64,000 bases of DNA from Alphaproteobacteria bacterium (lineage in GTDB: Bacteria; Pseudomonadota; Alphaproteobacteria; Micropepsales; Micropepsaceae): assembly GCA_025350465.1 (NCBI GenBank), contig JANXXU010000006.1, positions 1 to 64,000 on the forward strand, given 5' to 3'. The notes below the pieces were generated by a model. It had not been told where the DNA came from, made no database searches, and saw only the letters and a program-made list of their open reading frames with translations. A program made the position numbers and the translations under genes. Every line of letters starts with the position of its first letter. The first letter of the stretch is position 1. Shown in pieces: positions 6,542 through 16,700 of this stretch.

Positions 6542-9022
6542 CTAATTCAAGTCAACGCTCAGCTTCGCCGCGACGTAGACGGGCGATCCGACAAAATAGA
6601 ACGGCGTGCCGCTGGCGGAAGCGCAGTTCGTAAAGTCCGGCGACGAGGCGCTGCAGTTTAGGCCTGACCCGACCGGCGCAATCTTTCCCGAGTTGAACTG
6701 ACCGGACTCCTGAGAAAACAAATAATGTTCATCAAACAGATTGTTGACGTTGAGCTGTAGCGTCATGTTCTTGAGGAACGAGATTTCCGGGAAATGGTAC
6801 CCGGCGACGAGATCGACGGTCGTGTACGCATCATAGGACTCGTCGTTCGTCAGGCTTGAAAACTGCTTGCTGCGCCACTTCGGCGTGACGCCGAAGAAGA
6901 AGCCGTCGACCGCGTAACCAATGGATGCGGCAGCCATGAATTCAGGCGAGTCGACCATCTGCATCCCCTTGGTCGGGATAATGCGCGCGACTGTCGGTCC
7001 AACCGCCGAGCAGGTCGCGTTGGTGCAGAGCTTTACACCGAGAGCAAGATCATCCTGCAGCGACGTATGCAGATAGCTGCCGGAGGTATAGAACGTGAGG
7101 CCGTGCCAGGGTGTCGTTCCGAGTTCGACCTCGACACCTGATGACTGAACGCCGCCGATATTTTGCGTGCGGCTTGTCAGCAAATTCGGATCGGTGATCG
7201 TGAAGAGCCGGTTGGAGAAATTGTCAACGAACCCCGTGACCGACGCCAGGACGAACTTGTCCTGATAGCGATAGCCGACTTCGTAGTTCCAGGCCGTTTC
7301 GGCCACGACGTTCGAGCCCTGACCGGGGTCGGTGAGAACGAAGTTCGGCGGAGCCTTGAAGGTCTTGGCCACATCTGCAAATACCTGATTTTCAGGTGAG
7401 ATTTGATAGGATGCCGCAGCCGCCGGCAAGAACGACGAATATTCTCTAGTCACCTCAACGCGAGGCAACGTTACGTGGTTCAAGACGGTGCAATTTCCAA
7501 CGCAATCGGAGATCGCATTGTTGAAGTCGATGAACGTGATATCGCGGTGCTCGGTCGGGTTTCGAAACCCGACGTTGACTTTCAATGCATCCGACAAGAA
7601 TTGGCCCGTTAGATTGGCAAACTCTTCGTAGCCCGTCGAAATCGTGTACTGGTCGCGACCCTCTAGCAACACGGACCCATCGCCCGGCAATTGCACCGAC
7701 AAGAGATCGTTGTGCGACCATTGGTCAAACGGATTTCCGTTGGCGTCCAACGTCTCGAACGGCTGCCTCTGCCGATGGCGCGCGCGCTCGTACCAGCCGC
7801 CGAACGCGATCCTCCACATGTCGTCGATCGTGTAGTCGCTCTTCACCGTCACGCCCGGACGATAGGTCTCCGTCGTCGAATTGCGATAATAGGTGAGCGT
7901 GTTGGTCGTTCCGCCGAGATAGTCCGTGATCCCCAAAAACAAGCACTTGCCGGCTGAGTTCTTCTTCGGACACGCGTCGGTGACGGTCGCGCCTGTCGAA
8001 CCGCCGCCGTTGCCGTACCAAAAGTACGGCTCGATGTTGAGGCGCCACGAACTTGTCAACTGCATGTCGGCCTTGACGTTCGAGATCATGTTCTCGAACG
8101 GATTGACGCGTAGTCCGAAATATCCCGAGTAAAGGTTCAAACCCGTCGCCGGATTCGTATTTGCCGCCGCACCCTCGTTGAAGTTCACCGGAATACCGCC
8201 GGGAACCGGACCGAAGACCGGAAGAAAGTCTGTGCTCACTCCCGCGGCGGCGATGTTTGCTTTCGAAAGCGTATAATAGAAATTGTTTATCGCCCGGTTC
8301 CATGCCGCGCCAGCCGAATACGACGACCCGCCGGCGGTGTTGTAGACGAATTTGGCATCGATATTTTGTTTGTCGGCCGAGCCCGGTCCCTTGAACTTGT
8401 CGGCGTCGGCTTGAGAAAACGAGCCGTACGCCTTGAAGCCGTCATAGAGGCCGGTGTCGAAGCGGAAGAATTCCTTCGACGAATCCAATTGCCCGCCGAC
8501 TTGGACATAGCGAAAGCGCTGCTGATCGACCGGGTTCGAACTGACGATGCCGATGTTGCCGCCCGTCGCGCCCACATGCGGCGCGTCGAAGTCGGCCGAG
8601 CCTTGCGTGACGAAGACCTGCTCGAGGTTTTCCGAATCGTAATATTCCTGAGGAAACACCTCGAAGTTGCCGGAGTCGTTGACCGGCGCGCCGTCGATCG
8701 TGAAGCCGATCTGCTGGCTGTTGAAGCCGCGCATCGTAATGGCGCCGCCGAAGAGGCCCGTTCCGTCGGTCGACGCTGAGTTAACGCCGGGCAGCTTGTC
8801 GATATATTGATAGGGATTGTCCGTGCTCGGCGAATTTTCGATGCCTTCACGCGTCACCGTCGAGCGCCCCTTCGGTGCGTCTTCCGGAATGATGTAACCG
8901 GACCCCGTGGCGGTACCTGCTCCGGTAACCGTCACCTTGCCGATATCGCCTTTGTCTTCCGCGTGCGCGGACGTCAAAGCAAGCACGCTGACGCCCAGCG
9001 CCAACATCGATGATCTTCTCAC
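6542..9022 (-). CDS. TonB-dependent outer-membrane receptor
   Basis: The 826-residue product has a signal peptide, then a plug domain with YQYIDKLPGVNS, GGAITMRGFNSQQIGFTIDG and EQVFVTQGSADFDAPHVG, and a long beta-barrel with repeated aromatic strands. It would import a large or scarce ligand across the outer membrane, powered by the TonB/ExbB/ExbD set encoded around it. I start at the GTG at 9022 because GAGGGG lies six bases upstream. The ATG at 9061 has no spaced ribosome site and would add 13 residues. The ligand cannot be deduced from sequence. The phosphatase at the end of the run suggests a phosphorylated compound or a phosphate-poor setting. The C-terminus ends in Asn instead of the usual Phe. 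Confidence 0.92.
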   Translation of the reverse strand: MRRSSMLALGVSVLALTSAHAEDKGDIGKVTVTGAGTATGSGYIIPEDAPKGRSTVTREGIENSPSTDNPYQYIDKLPGVNSASTDGTGLFGGAITMRGFNSQQIGFTIDGAPVNDSGNFEVFPQEYYDSENLEQVFVTQGSADFDAPHVGATGGNIGIVSSNPVDQQRFRYVQVGGQLDSSKEFFRFDTGLYDGFKAYGSFSQADADKFKGPGSADKQNIDAKFVYNTAGGSSYSAGAAWNRAINNFYYTLSKANIAAAGVSTDFLPVFGPVPGGIPVNFNEGAAANTNPATGLNLYSGYFGLRVNPFENMISNVKADMQLTSSWRLNIEPYFWYGNGGGSTGATVTDACPKKNSAGKCLFLGITDYLGGTTNTLTYYRNSTTETYRPGVTVKSDYTIDDMWRIAFGGWYERARHRQRQPFETLDANGNPFDQWSHNDLLSVQLPGDGSVLLEGRDQYTISTGYEEFANLTGQFLSDALKVNVGFRNPTEHRDITFIDFNNAISDCVGNCTVLNHVTLPRVEVTREYSSFLPAAAASYQISPENQVFADVAKTFKAPPNFVLTDPGQGSNVVAETAWNYEVGYRYQDKFVLASVTGFVDNFSNRLFTITDPNLLTSRTQNIGGVQSSGVEVELGTTPWHGLTFYTSGSYLHTSLQDDLALGVKLCTNATCSAVGPTVARIIPTKGMQMVDSPEFMAAASIGYAVDGFFFGVTPKWRSKQFSSLTNDESYDAYTTVDLVAGYHFPEISFLKNMTLQLNVNNLFDEHYLFSQESGQFNSGKIAPVGSGLNCSASSPDFTNCASASGTPFYFVGSPVYVAAKLSVDLN

Positions 9023-9112
9023 GTCAATCCCCTCTTTTTGTCTGCCTAAGCGAAAGTCCATTCACCCCATTCGCGCCGTGACGAAAAACGCGCGGCCGGC
9101 ATTGGCCGGTCG

Positions 9113-9763
9113 TCATGACACCTTGAATTCGAGATGCACCGTGATCGTGGTCGCGGAATCTCCGGGCCACGCCTCGTTCGGAAACGGCGCATAGCGCCCG
9201 CGTTTGACCGTTGCGATCGCTGCACGGTCGAGAATGCTTCCGGCTGATTGCTCGACCTTCACATCCAAGAGCGTTCCGTCTCTCGAGACCCGGAAACTGA
9301 TGACGACTGTGCCTTGCGGTTGTTGAATGCGCGCTTCCTTCTCTGTCGGATAGCGCTTGATCGACTCCAGATGCTGACGAACGGCGGCCCTGTAGGCATC
9401 TTCCAAATCGTGCGACGGGCGCGCGGGCGGTGTCGCCGGAGGCCCGGGCGGCAGCGGCGATGGCGGCGCGTCCGGCGTCGGCGGTAGGTTCGACGGTGGC
9501 GCCGGTTGCGGCGTCCGCTCGCGGTGCTTGACCTGCTTGTCGATGAATTGATCCTTCGTCACCACGGGTGGCGGCGGCGGTTCGACGGGCGCCGGCGGCG
9601 CGGGTGCGGCTGCCAGCAGCGAAATCTGCATATCCGGTGCGGGCGGCGAGGGCGGGTCGCTCGGTCTCACCCAGACGATCGCCGCGATCGCCATCAGACC
9701 GAGCAGCGTTCCGGTCAACGTTCGCGCGATCCAAGTGCGCCAGCGATAGAGGAGCTCCAACAC
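9113..9763 (-). CDS. tonB: Energy transducer TonB
   Basis: The 216-residue product has the three-part TonB layout. There is one N-terminal membrane helix (about 14-31), a long proline-rich spacer (about 36-115, with PVEPPPPPVV) that spans the periplasm, and a C-terminal TonB domain with RYPTEKEARIQQPQGTVVIS and an FRVSRDGTLLDVKVEQSAG stretch. It couples the inner-membrane proton channel to the receptor encoded next to it. The gene starts 16 bases after exbD ends, so the two are co-transcribed. The dedicated copy implies specialisation for this receptor. Confidence 0.93.
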   Translation of the reverse strand: MLELLYRWRTWIARTLTGTLLGLMAIAAIVWVRPSDPPSPPAPDMQISLLAAAPAPPAPVEPPPPPVVTKDQFIDKQVKHRERTPQPAPPSNLPPTPDAPPSPLPPGPPATPPARPSHDLEDAYRAAVRQHLESIKRYPTEKEARIQQPQGTVVISFRVSRDGTLLDVKVEQSAGSILDRAAIATVKRGRYAPFPNEAWPGDSATTITVHLEFKVS

Positions 9764-9779
9764 GCATCGAACTCCCCGC

Positions 9780-10193
9780 CTATGGCTTCTTCGGATGGGT
9801 GGCGATGTTGACCGCGCCGTAGCCGTTGGCCTTCAGCACGTCGAAAACGTCGATGAGCTGCTGCAAAGTCACGCCCTCATCGCCGTTGATGGTGATTTGC
9901 AATTCCTGGCCGGGCACGCGGCGCTGGGCCAGCAACGCCGCCAGGATCGACAGTTCGACCGGCGCGCCGTCGAGCTCAAGCCGGCCGTCCTTGGCCAGCG
10001 TGATCACTACATTCTTGCGTTGCTCGAACTTTTGCGTTTCCGCGGACACCGGCAATTGCGTACGCAGACCCATCGCCGGGATGACGTTCACGCTGATCAA
10101 AACAAAGAAGACCAGCAGAAACATCATCACATCGATCATAGGAATGACTTCGATGCGCGCTTTCGCGCGCGCCGGTTCTTCCCATCGGCGCAT
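9780..10193 (-). CDS. exbD: TonB-system biopolymer transport protein ExbD
   Basis: The 137-residue product has the ExbD/TolR signature: a short cytoplasmic N-terminus, then IEVIPMIDVMMFLLVFFVL, where Asp21 is the expected proton-carrying residue in the single membrane helix. A periplasmic domain follows with VVITLAKDGRLELDG and LQITINGDEGVTLQQLIDV. The ATG at 10193 is chosen because GGGGGA lies seven bases upstream; an in-frame TTG at 10208 is less likely. It is the first gene of the TonB/receptor/ExbB/phosphatase run, so its promoter should lie in 10194-10576. Confidence 0.93.
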   Translation of the reverse strand: MRRWEEPARAKARIEVIPMIDVMMFLLVFFVLISVNVIPAMGLRTQLPVSAETQKFEQRKNVVITLAKDGRLELDGAPVELSILAALLAQRRVPGQELQITINGDEGVTLQQLIDVFDVLKANGYGAVNIATHPKKP

Positions 10194-10576
10194 AAGAAAG
10201 TCCCCCAAGAAAGCGCGTGCGACGCAAAACGCCGCCCGCGCTCGTCACCCCACATGACGAGCATCGCGTCCACAATCAGCCACGCGTGCATGACGGACTC
10301 GCGAACGAATCGATGACAAATTTATTTTCGTGCTGGAGCCGGACACGAATGTGTTTTCGATGTGACTCGAAATTTTGCGCCCGAGAAATTTTCCGGCGGA
10401 AAGTCTCGCGCGGGAAGAATTATGACAACGACACGCGATCAAAAAATTATCGCGCGTCGAGTGTGACATCGATCTTCATTTGACTCGAAGTGCATCCATC
10501 ACCGACCTTCGCGCTCAAGATTTTTTGGGGAAGCGCACGCGCGAATGCCGCACGGCGCATCGTGATGGGGGACTTC
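10194..10576. promoter_or_regulatory. Divergent promoter region between exbD and the OmpA-like gene
   Basis: This 383-base gene-free region feeds exbD to the left and the OmpA-like gene to the right. It is AT-richer than its surroundings. It contains the palindrome TTTCCGGCGGAAA (10390-10402), the inverted repeat CGCGAT (10434-10439) with ATCGCG (10449-10454), and two copies of TGACTCGAA about 120 bases apart. I could not match any confidently to a Fur, Irr or PhoB box. The divergent arrangement would allow shared control. Confidence 0.5.
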
Positions 10577-11665
10577 ATGCAACGCGTAACTGCGAGACGG
10601 ATTCTGCTGGCCTCGGTGGCCGTTGCCGCTTTTTCAGGCAATGCACAGGCGGTACATTTTCACGGTTGGTATGTCGGCCTTGAAGGTGGTGGCGTTGAGA
10701 TTCGCGATCTGGATGTCGAGCGGCAGGTCGGGCTGATCGGCGGCGCGCTGGGTGCGGGCTTCAAAGAAAGCCACGTGTTCGATCAGGGCTGGACGCTGAT
10801 TGCGACGGGCGGCTATGCGTTCGACAACAATTGGCGGCTGGAAGCGGAGGCCGGGTATCGCGCCAACGATATCAGCTCGATCGACAACGTCGCCGGCGTT
10901 CCAATTGCTGGCGTCTCGGGCAGTCTTGGAGAAACCACACTGATGGCGAACTTGCTCTATGATTTGCAGGTGTGGCCGTCGCTGTCGGTATCCCTCGGCT
11001 TTGGGCTTGGCGTGGATCGCGCGTTGATGAAGACCGACGGTCCGGTGACGTCGTTCAACGATTCTCAATGGGCCTTTGCCTATCAAGGCATCGTCGGTTT
11101 GAATCAGAGAGTGGCCAAGCAATGGGACATATTCTTAAACTATCGCTATTTGCGTGTGGTCGGGCCGGACTTTGACGCCAACGGCACGCAAGCGGGCCCG
11201 GCCCACATTGCCATTCACCCGGACGACATCGAAAAGAACACGCTGACGTTCGGCGTCAGATACGATCTGTGGGCGGACGAAGAGCCGGCTGCGTCTGCGC
11301 CGGCCGCGCCGCCGCCGATGGGCGCGCCGCCGCCGCCCGCTCATTTCATAATTTTCTTCGGCTTCAACAAGTGCAACATCACGGCAGAGGCGGATTCGGT
11401 ATTAAGCGAAGCGGCTTCCGCGGCCAAGAGCGCTGGCGCCGCGAGCATCAAGATCGTCGGGCACACCGACACGTCCGGCTCTTCAAAATACAATCAGAAG
11501 CTTTCCGAGTGCCGCGCCGATGCGGCGAAATCCAACTTGGTCGCCAAGGGCGTGTCTCAAGGCGCGATTTCGGCGCAGGGCAAAGGCGAGACCGAACTCA
11601 TGGTGCAAACCGGCGACGGCGTCAAAGAGCCTCAGAACCGCCGTGCGACAATCGATTTGAAGTAG
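10577..11665 (+). CDS. OmpA-family outer-membrane protein (beta-barrel plus peptidoglycan-binding domain)
   Basis: The 362-residue product begins with a signal peptide cleaved near GNAQA. An eight-strand barrel-like region (about 20-235) opens with HGWYVGLEGGG. A proline/alanine-rich linker precedes a C-terminal OmpA domain with FFGFNKCNITAEA, IVGHTDTSGSSKYNQKLSE and NRRATIDLK, which bind diaminopimelate in peptidoglycan. It therefore tethers the outer membrane to the cell wall. The start at 10577 is chosen for its GGGGGA site; the ATG at 10565 has none. It is monocistronic and closed by a strong terminator. Confidence 0.9.
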   Translation: MQRVTARRILLASVAVAAFSGNAQAVHFHGWYVGLEGGGVEIRDLDVERQVGLIGGALGAGFKESHVFDQGWTLIATGGYAFDNNWRLEAEAGYRANDISSIDNVAGVPIAGVSGSLGETTLMANLLYDLQVWPSLSVSLGFGLGVDRALMKTDGPVTSFNDSQWAFAYQGIVGLNQRVAKQWDIFLNYRYLRVVGPDFDANGTQAGPAHIAIHPDDIEKNTLTFGVRYDLWADEEPAASAPAAPPPMGAPPPPAHFIIFFGFNKCNITAEADSVLSEAASAAKSAGAASIKIVGHTDTSGSSKYNQKLSECRADAAKSNLVAKGVSQGAISAQGKGETELMVQTGDGVKEPQNRRATIDLK

Positions 11666-11689
11666 CAGCCTGTACCTCCCGACAACTAA

Positions 11690-11715
11690 GGGCGGGCGAA
11701 AGCCCGCCCATTTTT
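11690..11715 (+). terminator. Rho-independent terminator of the OmpA-like gene
   Basis: GGGCGGGC (11690-11697), a GAAA tetraloop and GCCCGCCC (11702-11709) form a perfect 8-bp stem followed by ATTTTT. It lies 24 bases after the stop codon. The geometry is that of a textbook intrinsic terminator. Confidence 0.92.
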
Positions 11716-11987
11716 CTCGCGCGAAATCCTCGCGGCGAGTTGAGCGTTCGATTTATGCGCTTGAATTTGGCTCACGGCCCAAGCCAGTACGGCGGCTGGG
11801 TCGCGAGCGGCGCGACGTCGAACGCAGCCTTCGCGGGTTTCAGTGATTGAACTCTTACTCGTCTTTCCCCTGTCACGTGTCAGGCGAGGCCCGGCCAGCG
11901 GCGCTAGACCTTGATTGTGTCGACGCGTTGACCATCAATAAATTGCGCGACTGTGCTGCACTTTGGCCTATCGCGCCTTGGATTCAT

Positions 11988-12026
11988 GCCCCCATCACCG
12001 TAACCTCTTGCCGGGGTTGTGGGGGC
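11988..12026 (+). promoter_or_regulatory. Possible leader hairpin hiding the ribosome site of the GH46-like gene
   Basis: GCCCCCA (11988-11994) is complementary to TGGGGGC (12020-12026), and the latter is the Shine-Dalgarno of the ATG at 12031. Pairing across a 25-base loop would hide the site. The rest of the 315-base gap 11716-12030 shows no gene. It is a weak prediction because the loop is long and GC-rich DNA makes such pairs common. Confidence 0.35.
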
Positions 12027-12030
12027 GACG

Positions 12031-13761
12031 ATGCAATTGGCCGCGCTGCAAAAGGCAGCTGCGCAAGCCATCGTGAACATATTCGAAACTGGGTCGATCC
12101 GCGGCAACTATGGCGACGTTACGCTGCTGCGCGGTGACTCCGGACAGCTGACCTATGGCCGTTCGCAGACCACGCTGGCCAGCGGCAATCTCTATCTCCT
12201 GATCAAGGATTATAGTGCGCGCTCCGACGTCGCCTATGCCGCGCAGTGCGTCCCCTATCTGCCGGGCCTCGAAGCGTGCGACACGGCGCTCAACACCAAC
12301 ATGGAATTTCGCGGCCTGCTGAAGGACGCCGGCGACGATCCCGTGATGCACGAGGTGCAGGATGCGTTTTTCGATCGCGTCTATTGGGATCCGGCGATCC
12401 GTTCGGCCGACGCGCTCGGCGTGCAGACCGCGCTCGGCGCCGCCATCGTTTACGACAGCACGGTTCATGGTTCGTGGGCACGCATGCGCGAACGCACGCG
12501 GCAAAAAGTCGGCGAGCTCAGCGCCATCGGCGAAAAGGCCTGGATGGCGCATTATATCGACACGCGCTACGACTGGCTTTCGACAAACCCGAACGCGCTG
12601 CTTCACAAGACCGTCTATCGCATGGATGCGCTGGCCGCGCTCATCCGCACCGGCAATTGGAATCTGAAACTGCCGTTCGCGGTTCGCGGCTTCACGATCA
12701 CGGCCGACGCGCTCGGCGAGAATACGGCGGTGCGGGTTCCGGCAGAGAGCGCGCCGCGCCGCATGCTGCGTTACAAATCGCCGCCGCAGAACGGACCGGA
12801 CGTCGTCTGGCTGCAGGAGCGTCTCGCCCGCGCCGGGATTCGCGTGACCGCGTCCGGTGTGTTCGATGCGGTAACCGATGCCGCCGTGCGTGCCTTCCAA
12901 GAGAACCACGACCTGAAAGTGGACGGCATCGTCGGCCCGGTCACCAGATCGGCGCTGGAAGATATTTCGGTGACCTCGCCGACGAAATCCGCCGTGACCG
13001 ACGAGCCTATGCCGGCGGTCGCGAACGCCGAAGCGCGGGCAGTGAAGCCCAGCGCGCCACCCGCCAGAGATGGCGCGCCGGCAAGACGCCCTTCGCCGGC
13101 TCCCGAACCGGAGCCCGCTCCCGCGCCCAGACCCGCGCGATCTTCACCGCCGCCCGCGCCGCCGTCTGATGCGTCGCAAGGCGACGATCCTGTCGGCGAC
13201 ATCAAGCACCACGTCACCGCCGAGGTGAAAGCCGGCGTCGAGACCGTGCGCAAGAGTCTTCGCGACGAACATGAAAAACTGACGCAGCGTCTCAATAGCA
13301 GCATTCAAAACGAAGTGTCCGACGTACTCGCGGGTGTGAAGGACCATCTGAAGACGCGCGGCCAAGCCGTCCTCAAAGATGTCGCCGGCGGGCGGCCAAT
13401 CATTCCGGCCGTGCTTAGCGGCGTGACGCTCGCTTTGACCGAAGCCAGAGATTTCTTCTCCTGGAAAGAGGCGGCGACGAACACGCCAACGACTGGGGCC
13501 GCGAACACAGCGACATCGGCGACGGTTCCAGTGACTGCGCCAACGGCAGTGCAAACCACGATCGACCAGACGACCGCAAACCCGCCCAGCAACGATACGG
13601 TCGCGCAAATCTACACCTACCTGCACAACCTCGCGGCGTCGGTGCCGAACGAATGGGTTTTCCGTTTGCGCGTCGGTGCCTTCGCGCTGATTGCCTATGC
13701 GATCTTCCGCCTCTGGCGCCGGCGCGCCGAGGCTGCAAAAGCCAAGAAGGGAGCGCCGTGA
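12031..13761 (+). CDS. GH46 chitosanase-like protein with peptidoglycan-binding domain and C-terminal membrane anchor
   Basis: The 576-residue product starts with about 240 residues resembling glycoside hydrolase family 46. NIFETGS (Glu19) and LLRGDSGQLTYGRSQT (Asp36) match the two acidic catalytic positions of chitosanases, and further on are FFDRVYWDPAIRSA and KTVYRMDALAALI. A PG_binding_1 domain follows (about 255-315, NGPDVVWLQERLARAGI, VDGIVGPVTRSALE). Next come a proline/alanine linker, a helical region, a Thr-rich stretch and one C-terminal membrane helix (about 540-560) with a basic tail. There is no N-terminal signal peptide, so export and topology are unclear. It probably cleaves a beta-1,4 glucosamine-type or cell-wall glycan. 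Its stop overlaps the start of the patatin gene by one base. Confidence 0.75.
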   Translation: MQLAALQKAAAQAIVNIFETGSIRGNYGDVTLLRGDSGQLTYGRSQTTLASGNLYLLIKDYSARSDVAYAAQCVPYLPGLEACDTALNTNMEFRGLLKDAGDDPVMHEVQDAFFDRVYWDPAIRSADALGVQTALGAAIVYDSTVHGSWARMRERTRQKVGELSAIGEKAWMAHYIDTRYDWLSTNPNALLHKTVYRMDALAALIRTGNWNLKLPFAVRGFTITADALGENTAVRVPAESAPRRMLRYKSPPQNGPDVVWLQERLARAGIRVTASGVFDAVTDAAVRAFQENHDLKVDGIVGPVTRSALEDISVTSPTKSAVTDEPMPAVANAEARAVKPSAPPARDGAPARRPSPAPEPEPAPAPRPARSSPPPAPPSDASQGDDPVGDIKHHVTAEVKAGVETVRKSLRDEHEKLTQRLNSSIQNEVSDVLAGVKDHLKTRGQAVLKDVAGGRPIIPAVLSGVTLALTEARDFFSWKEAATNTPTTGAANTATSATVPVTAPTAVQTTIDQTTANPPSNDTVAQIYTYLHNLAASVPNEWVFRLRVGAFALIAYAIFRLWRRRAEAAKAKKGAP

Positions 13762-16700
13762 TGAGAGAAGATGAAGCGCTGCCGGCCGACGGCGCCGCGC
13801 CTTCGGAGGAATCGCATCCGGTTCATCACAGTTGGTCGCAAGTCGCCGCCCGATATCGCAGCCAGCATGCGCGCTCCGGCCTTGATGGATCCGACGGGAG
13901 TGTCGGCGACCGCACCCGGCTCGCTGCGCCGCGCACCATTGGCGCCGCCTCGCACATTTTCATCTTGGCGCGCCTCCAGCTGATCGTCACCGCCGTTCTT
14001 GGCGCGACGCTGCTTGATTTCGCCATCGAGGGTTCGATGCGCGAAGCGTTGCGCTATTCGGTCGTCGATGCGCCGCAACAATTTCCCGCCATCATCATTG
14101 GCCTTCTTCTAGCCTGTGCCGCGCTGCGCTTTTCCTGCGAGGCGATGATCGAGCTTGTTTCCCCCGACCTCTTCGACGCGCAGGGCAATATCGGCCGCCT
14201 CGCGCATTTGCTGCCCAGATTGCTGGCGATATTCGTGGGCTTTGCCGCCGGCTTTCCGCTTTTGAAATTGGCGGCCGACCAAGACTTGGAAGCGCTCGGG
14301 ACGCAGGACAATCGCATTTTCGCGTTGGCGTTCGGCCTGATCTTTGTCGCCGTCGGCCTCTTGGTGGGCATCGTCGGCAAGGGCCCGCATCTGCGCGCGC
14401 GCGGGATCGTCACGCAGCAATCCTCGCCGATCTTGCGTTGGACGCTCGCGCTCCTTCCGCTTGCCGCGGTGATCGCCTTGGCCGGCACGATCTGGGGGAT
14501 TTTTCCGAGCGACGAGCCCTCGCATTATCTTGGAATTCCGCGTGGCGCGCTCGAACGCTACATGGGCGTCGATCTCGCGCCGGCGCTGATGCAGGCGGCG
14601 ATCGAAGCGTTGGCGATCTTCTTGACGGCAATCGTTGCGCGCCTCGCCTTCAACGTCATCGTCTTCTTGGCGGCGCCCCATGCAATGGGATCGCATGGCA
14701 TCGCCGGCGTGATCGCAGCTTGGATACCGCGATTGGCGGCGGTAGCTGTCGGGTTCGTTCTGACGATTCGGGTGATCGGTCTCTACACGGCACCTGGCGC
14801 GGTTCCTCTTTCCGCGAATGCCGGCTATTGGCTGTTGGGCATTGCCCTCGGCTATTCCGTGATCGCGCTCCTTGCCGCCACGATCGATGGATCGTTTTCG
14901 GTCGTGACCGACTCTTCGACTTTCTTCCAGCGCACCGGCAGCCGCTGGCTGATGGGCGCCGAGCGCATGGCCGCGTTGGACCCAAGCTGGCGGCGCTTTT
15001 TCGCACTGTTCCTCGTGGGGGCAATTGCCGTCTTCCTTGTTTTCTTTGACGTGTCGCAGGTTAACCGCGCGCAGGCGATCGGGCCGATCGCCATCATCCT
15101 CTTGTGGGGCTTCGCGGCGACCGCGCTTTTCTTTCCGCTCGCTTACATGTCGCACGCGACAAGGATGCCGCTGTTGCTGATCTTGCTGATCGCCGGCATG
15201 TCCTTTGCCGGGTTCGACATCAACGACAATCATCAACTTCGCGGTGCCAATTCGGAGGCGCCATCGCTGGAAGCTGCCTTGGCCGCGAGCGCTCAAGCCA
15301 AACCCACCTACTATCGCGAAAACGTCGACATCGGCGATTGGCTCTCGAGTCGGCGCGACTGGCAACAATACGAGCACTACCCGATCTTCCTGGTCGCGAC
15401 CGAAGGCGGCGGTATTCGCGCCGCTTACTTCACCGCGTCCGTGCTGGCGGCGCTGCAAGAAAAATGCCCGGCCTTCGCTCAGCACGTTCTGGCGATCAGC
15501 AGCGTCTCGGGCGGCAGTGTTGGCGCCGCCGTCTTTGCCGGCGAGGCCGCCGAGCAGGCCTCGAACGTCGACTTCGTCGGTTGCAATCTGGGCGCCATCG
15601 AGCCCGGTGTTATCGTCGAGCGCGCCCGCAAGGTGCTGGCGACCGATTTGTTGTCGCCGTTGCTCGGCGCGACGCTCTTTCCAGACGCATTGCAACGCAT
15701 CTTGCCGCTGCCCATCGATCGCTTCGATCGGGCACGCGCTCTCGAATTCGCGCTTGAAGATTCGTGGCGCAAAAACACCCCGCATTGCCGAACCTGCGAC
15801 CCAGAGAGAATGGCCACAAGGGTCGAGGCGCTCTATCCGCGCCAGCAGATTCGCGGACCGGTACCCCATCTCTTTCTCAACACGACGGAAGCGGGAACGG
15901 GTCTGAGCAAGCCCTTTGCGACCTGGGACATCGGCGACCTGGCGCTGCAGGACCGCGTCGTCTCCAAACGCGAAGCGCGAGCCCTCCCGGTGCCGAGGCT
16001 TGTGCCGCTGCAGGACCGCATGGGCACCGACGATGTTCCGCTGAGCGCAGCCGCCATGGTCAGTGCGCGGTTTCCCTATCTGACGCCGGCGGCGCGCATC
16101 GGCGACGTCGGACATTATGTCGACGGCGGTTATTTCGAGAATTCGGGAACCTGGCTTGTCGGCGGCATTGCGCAAAATCTGATCGGCCAGCGTCTGAATT
16201 TCCGCAGCGACGACAAGGCGCTAGAGCGCGCGGTGCACAATTCCGTCATCGTTGCCGTCGTTATTCGCTCCACGCCCTGCAATCCGTGCGGCGACCAAGG
16301 AGAGACCCGCGCGACCAGGGATCTGGACGCCAGGTGGAACGAGATGCTGTCGCCGGTACGGGCGCTCATCTACGCCCGTGACAAGCGCGCGGAATATTCG
16401 ATCAACGATCTCGGCGCGGTGACCTCGCTCATTCAGCGTCTGACGTCGCACGGCGCACGAACCGGAACGCACGGAACCGAAGCGCAGGCGCCGTCCCCGG
16501 CGAACGAGCCGCCGCCAAATTCGAGCGAATGCGCCAACACGATCTGCGCCGTGACCGTCACGTTTCGCAACAAGTCGACGGCGGAAGTGCCTCTCAGTTG
16601 GGTGCTCTCCAGCCGCGCGCGAAACGCCATGGATCAGGCCGTCGATCAAATCTTGGGCGAAAATCTGCAAACGCCGATGCAGCCCAGCAGCAAAGAGGTA

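Noticed and set aside
11847-12137. 96-codon plus-strand frame at the start of the GH46-like gene
   Set aside because: It overlaps the well-supported GH46-like frame and has no ribosome site or family pattern.
14109-16175. 688-codon open frame antisense to the patatin gene
   Set aside because: The sense strand has membrane helices and lipase motifs; the antisense protein is charged low-complexity sequence with no domain or ribosome site.
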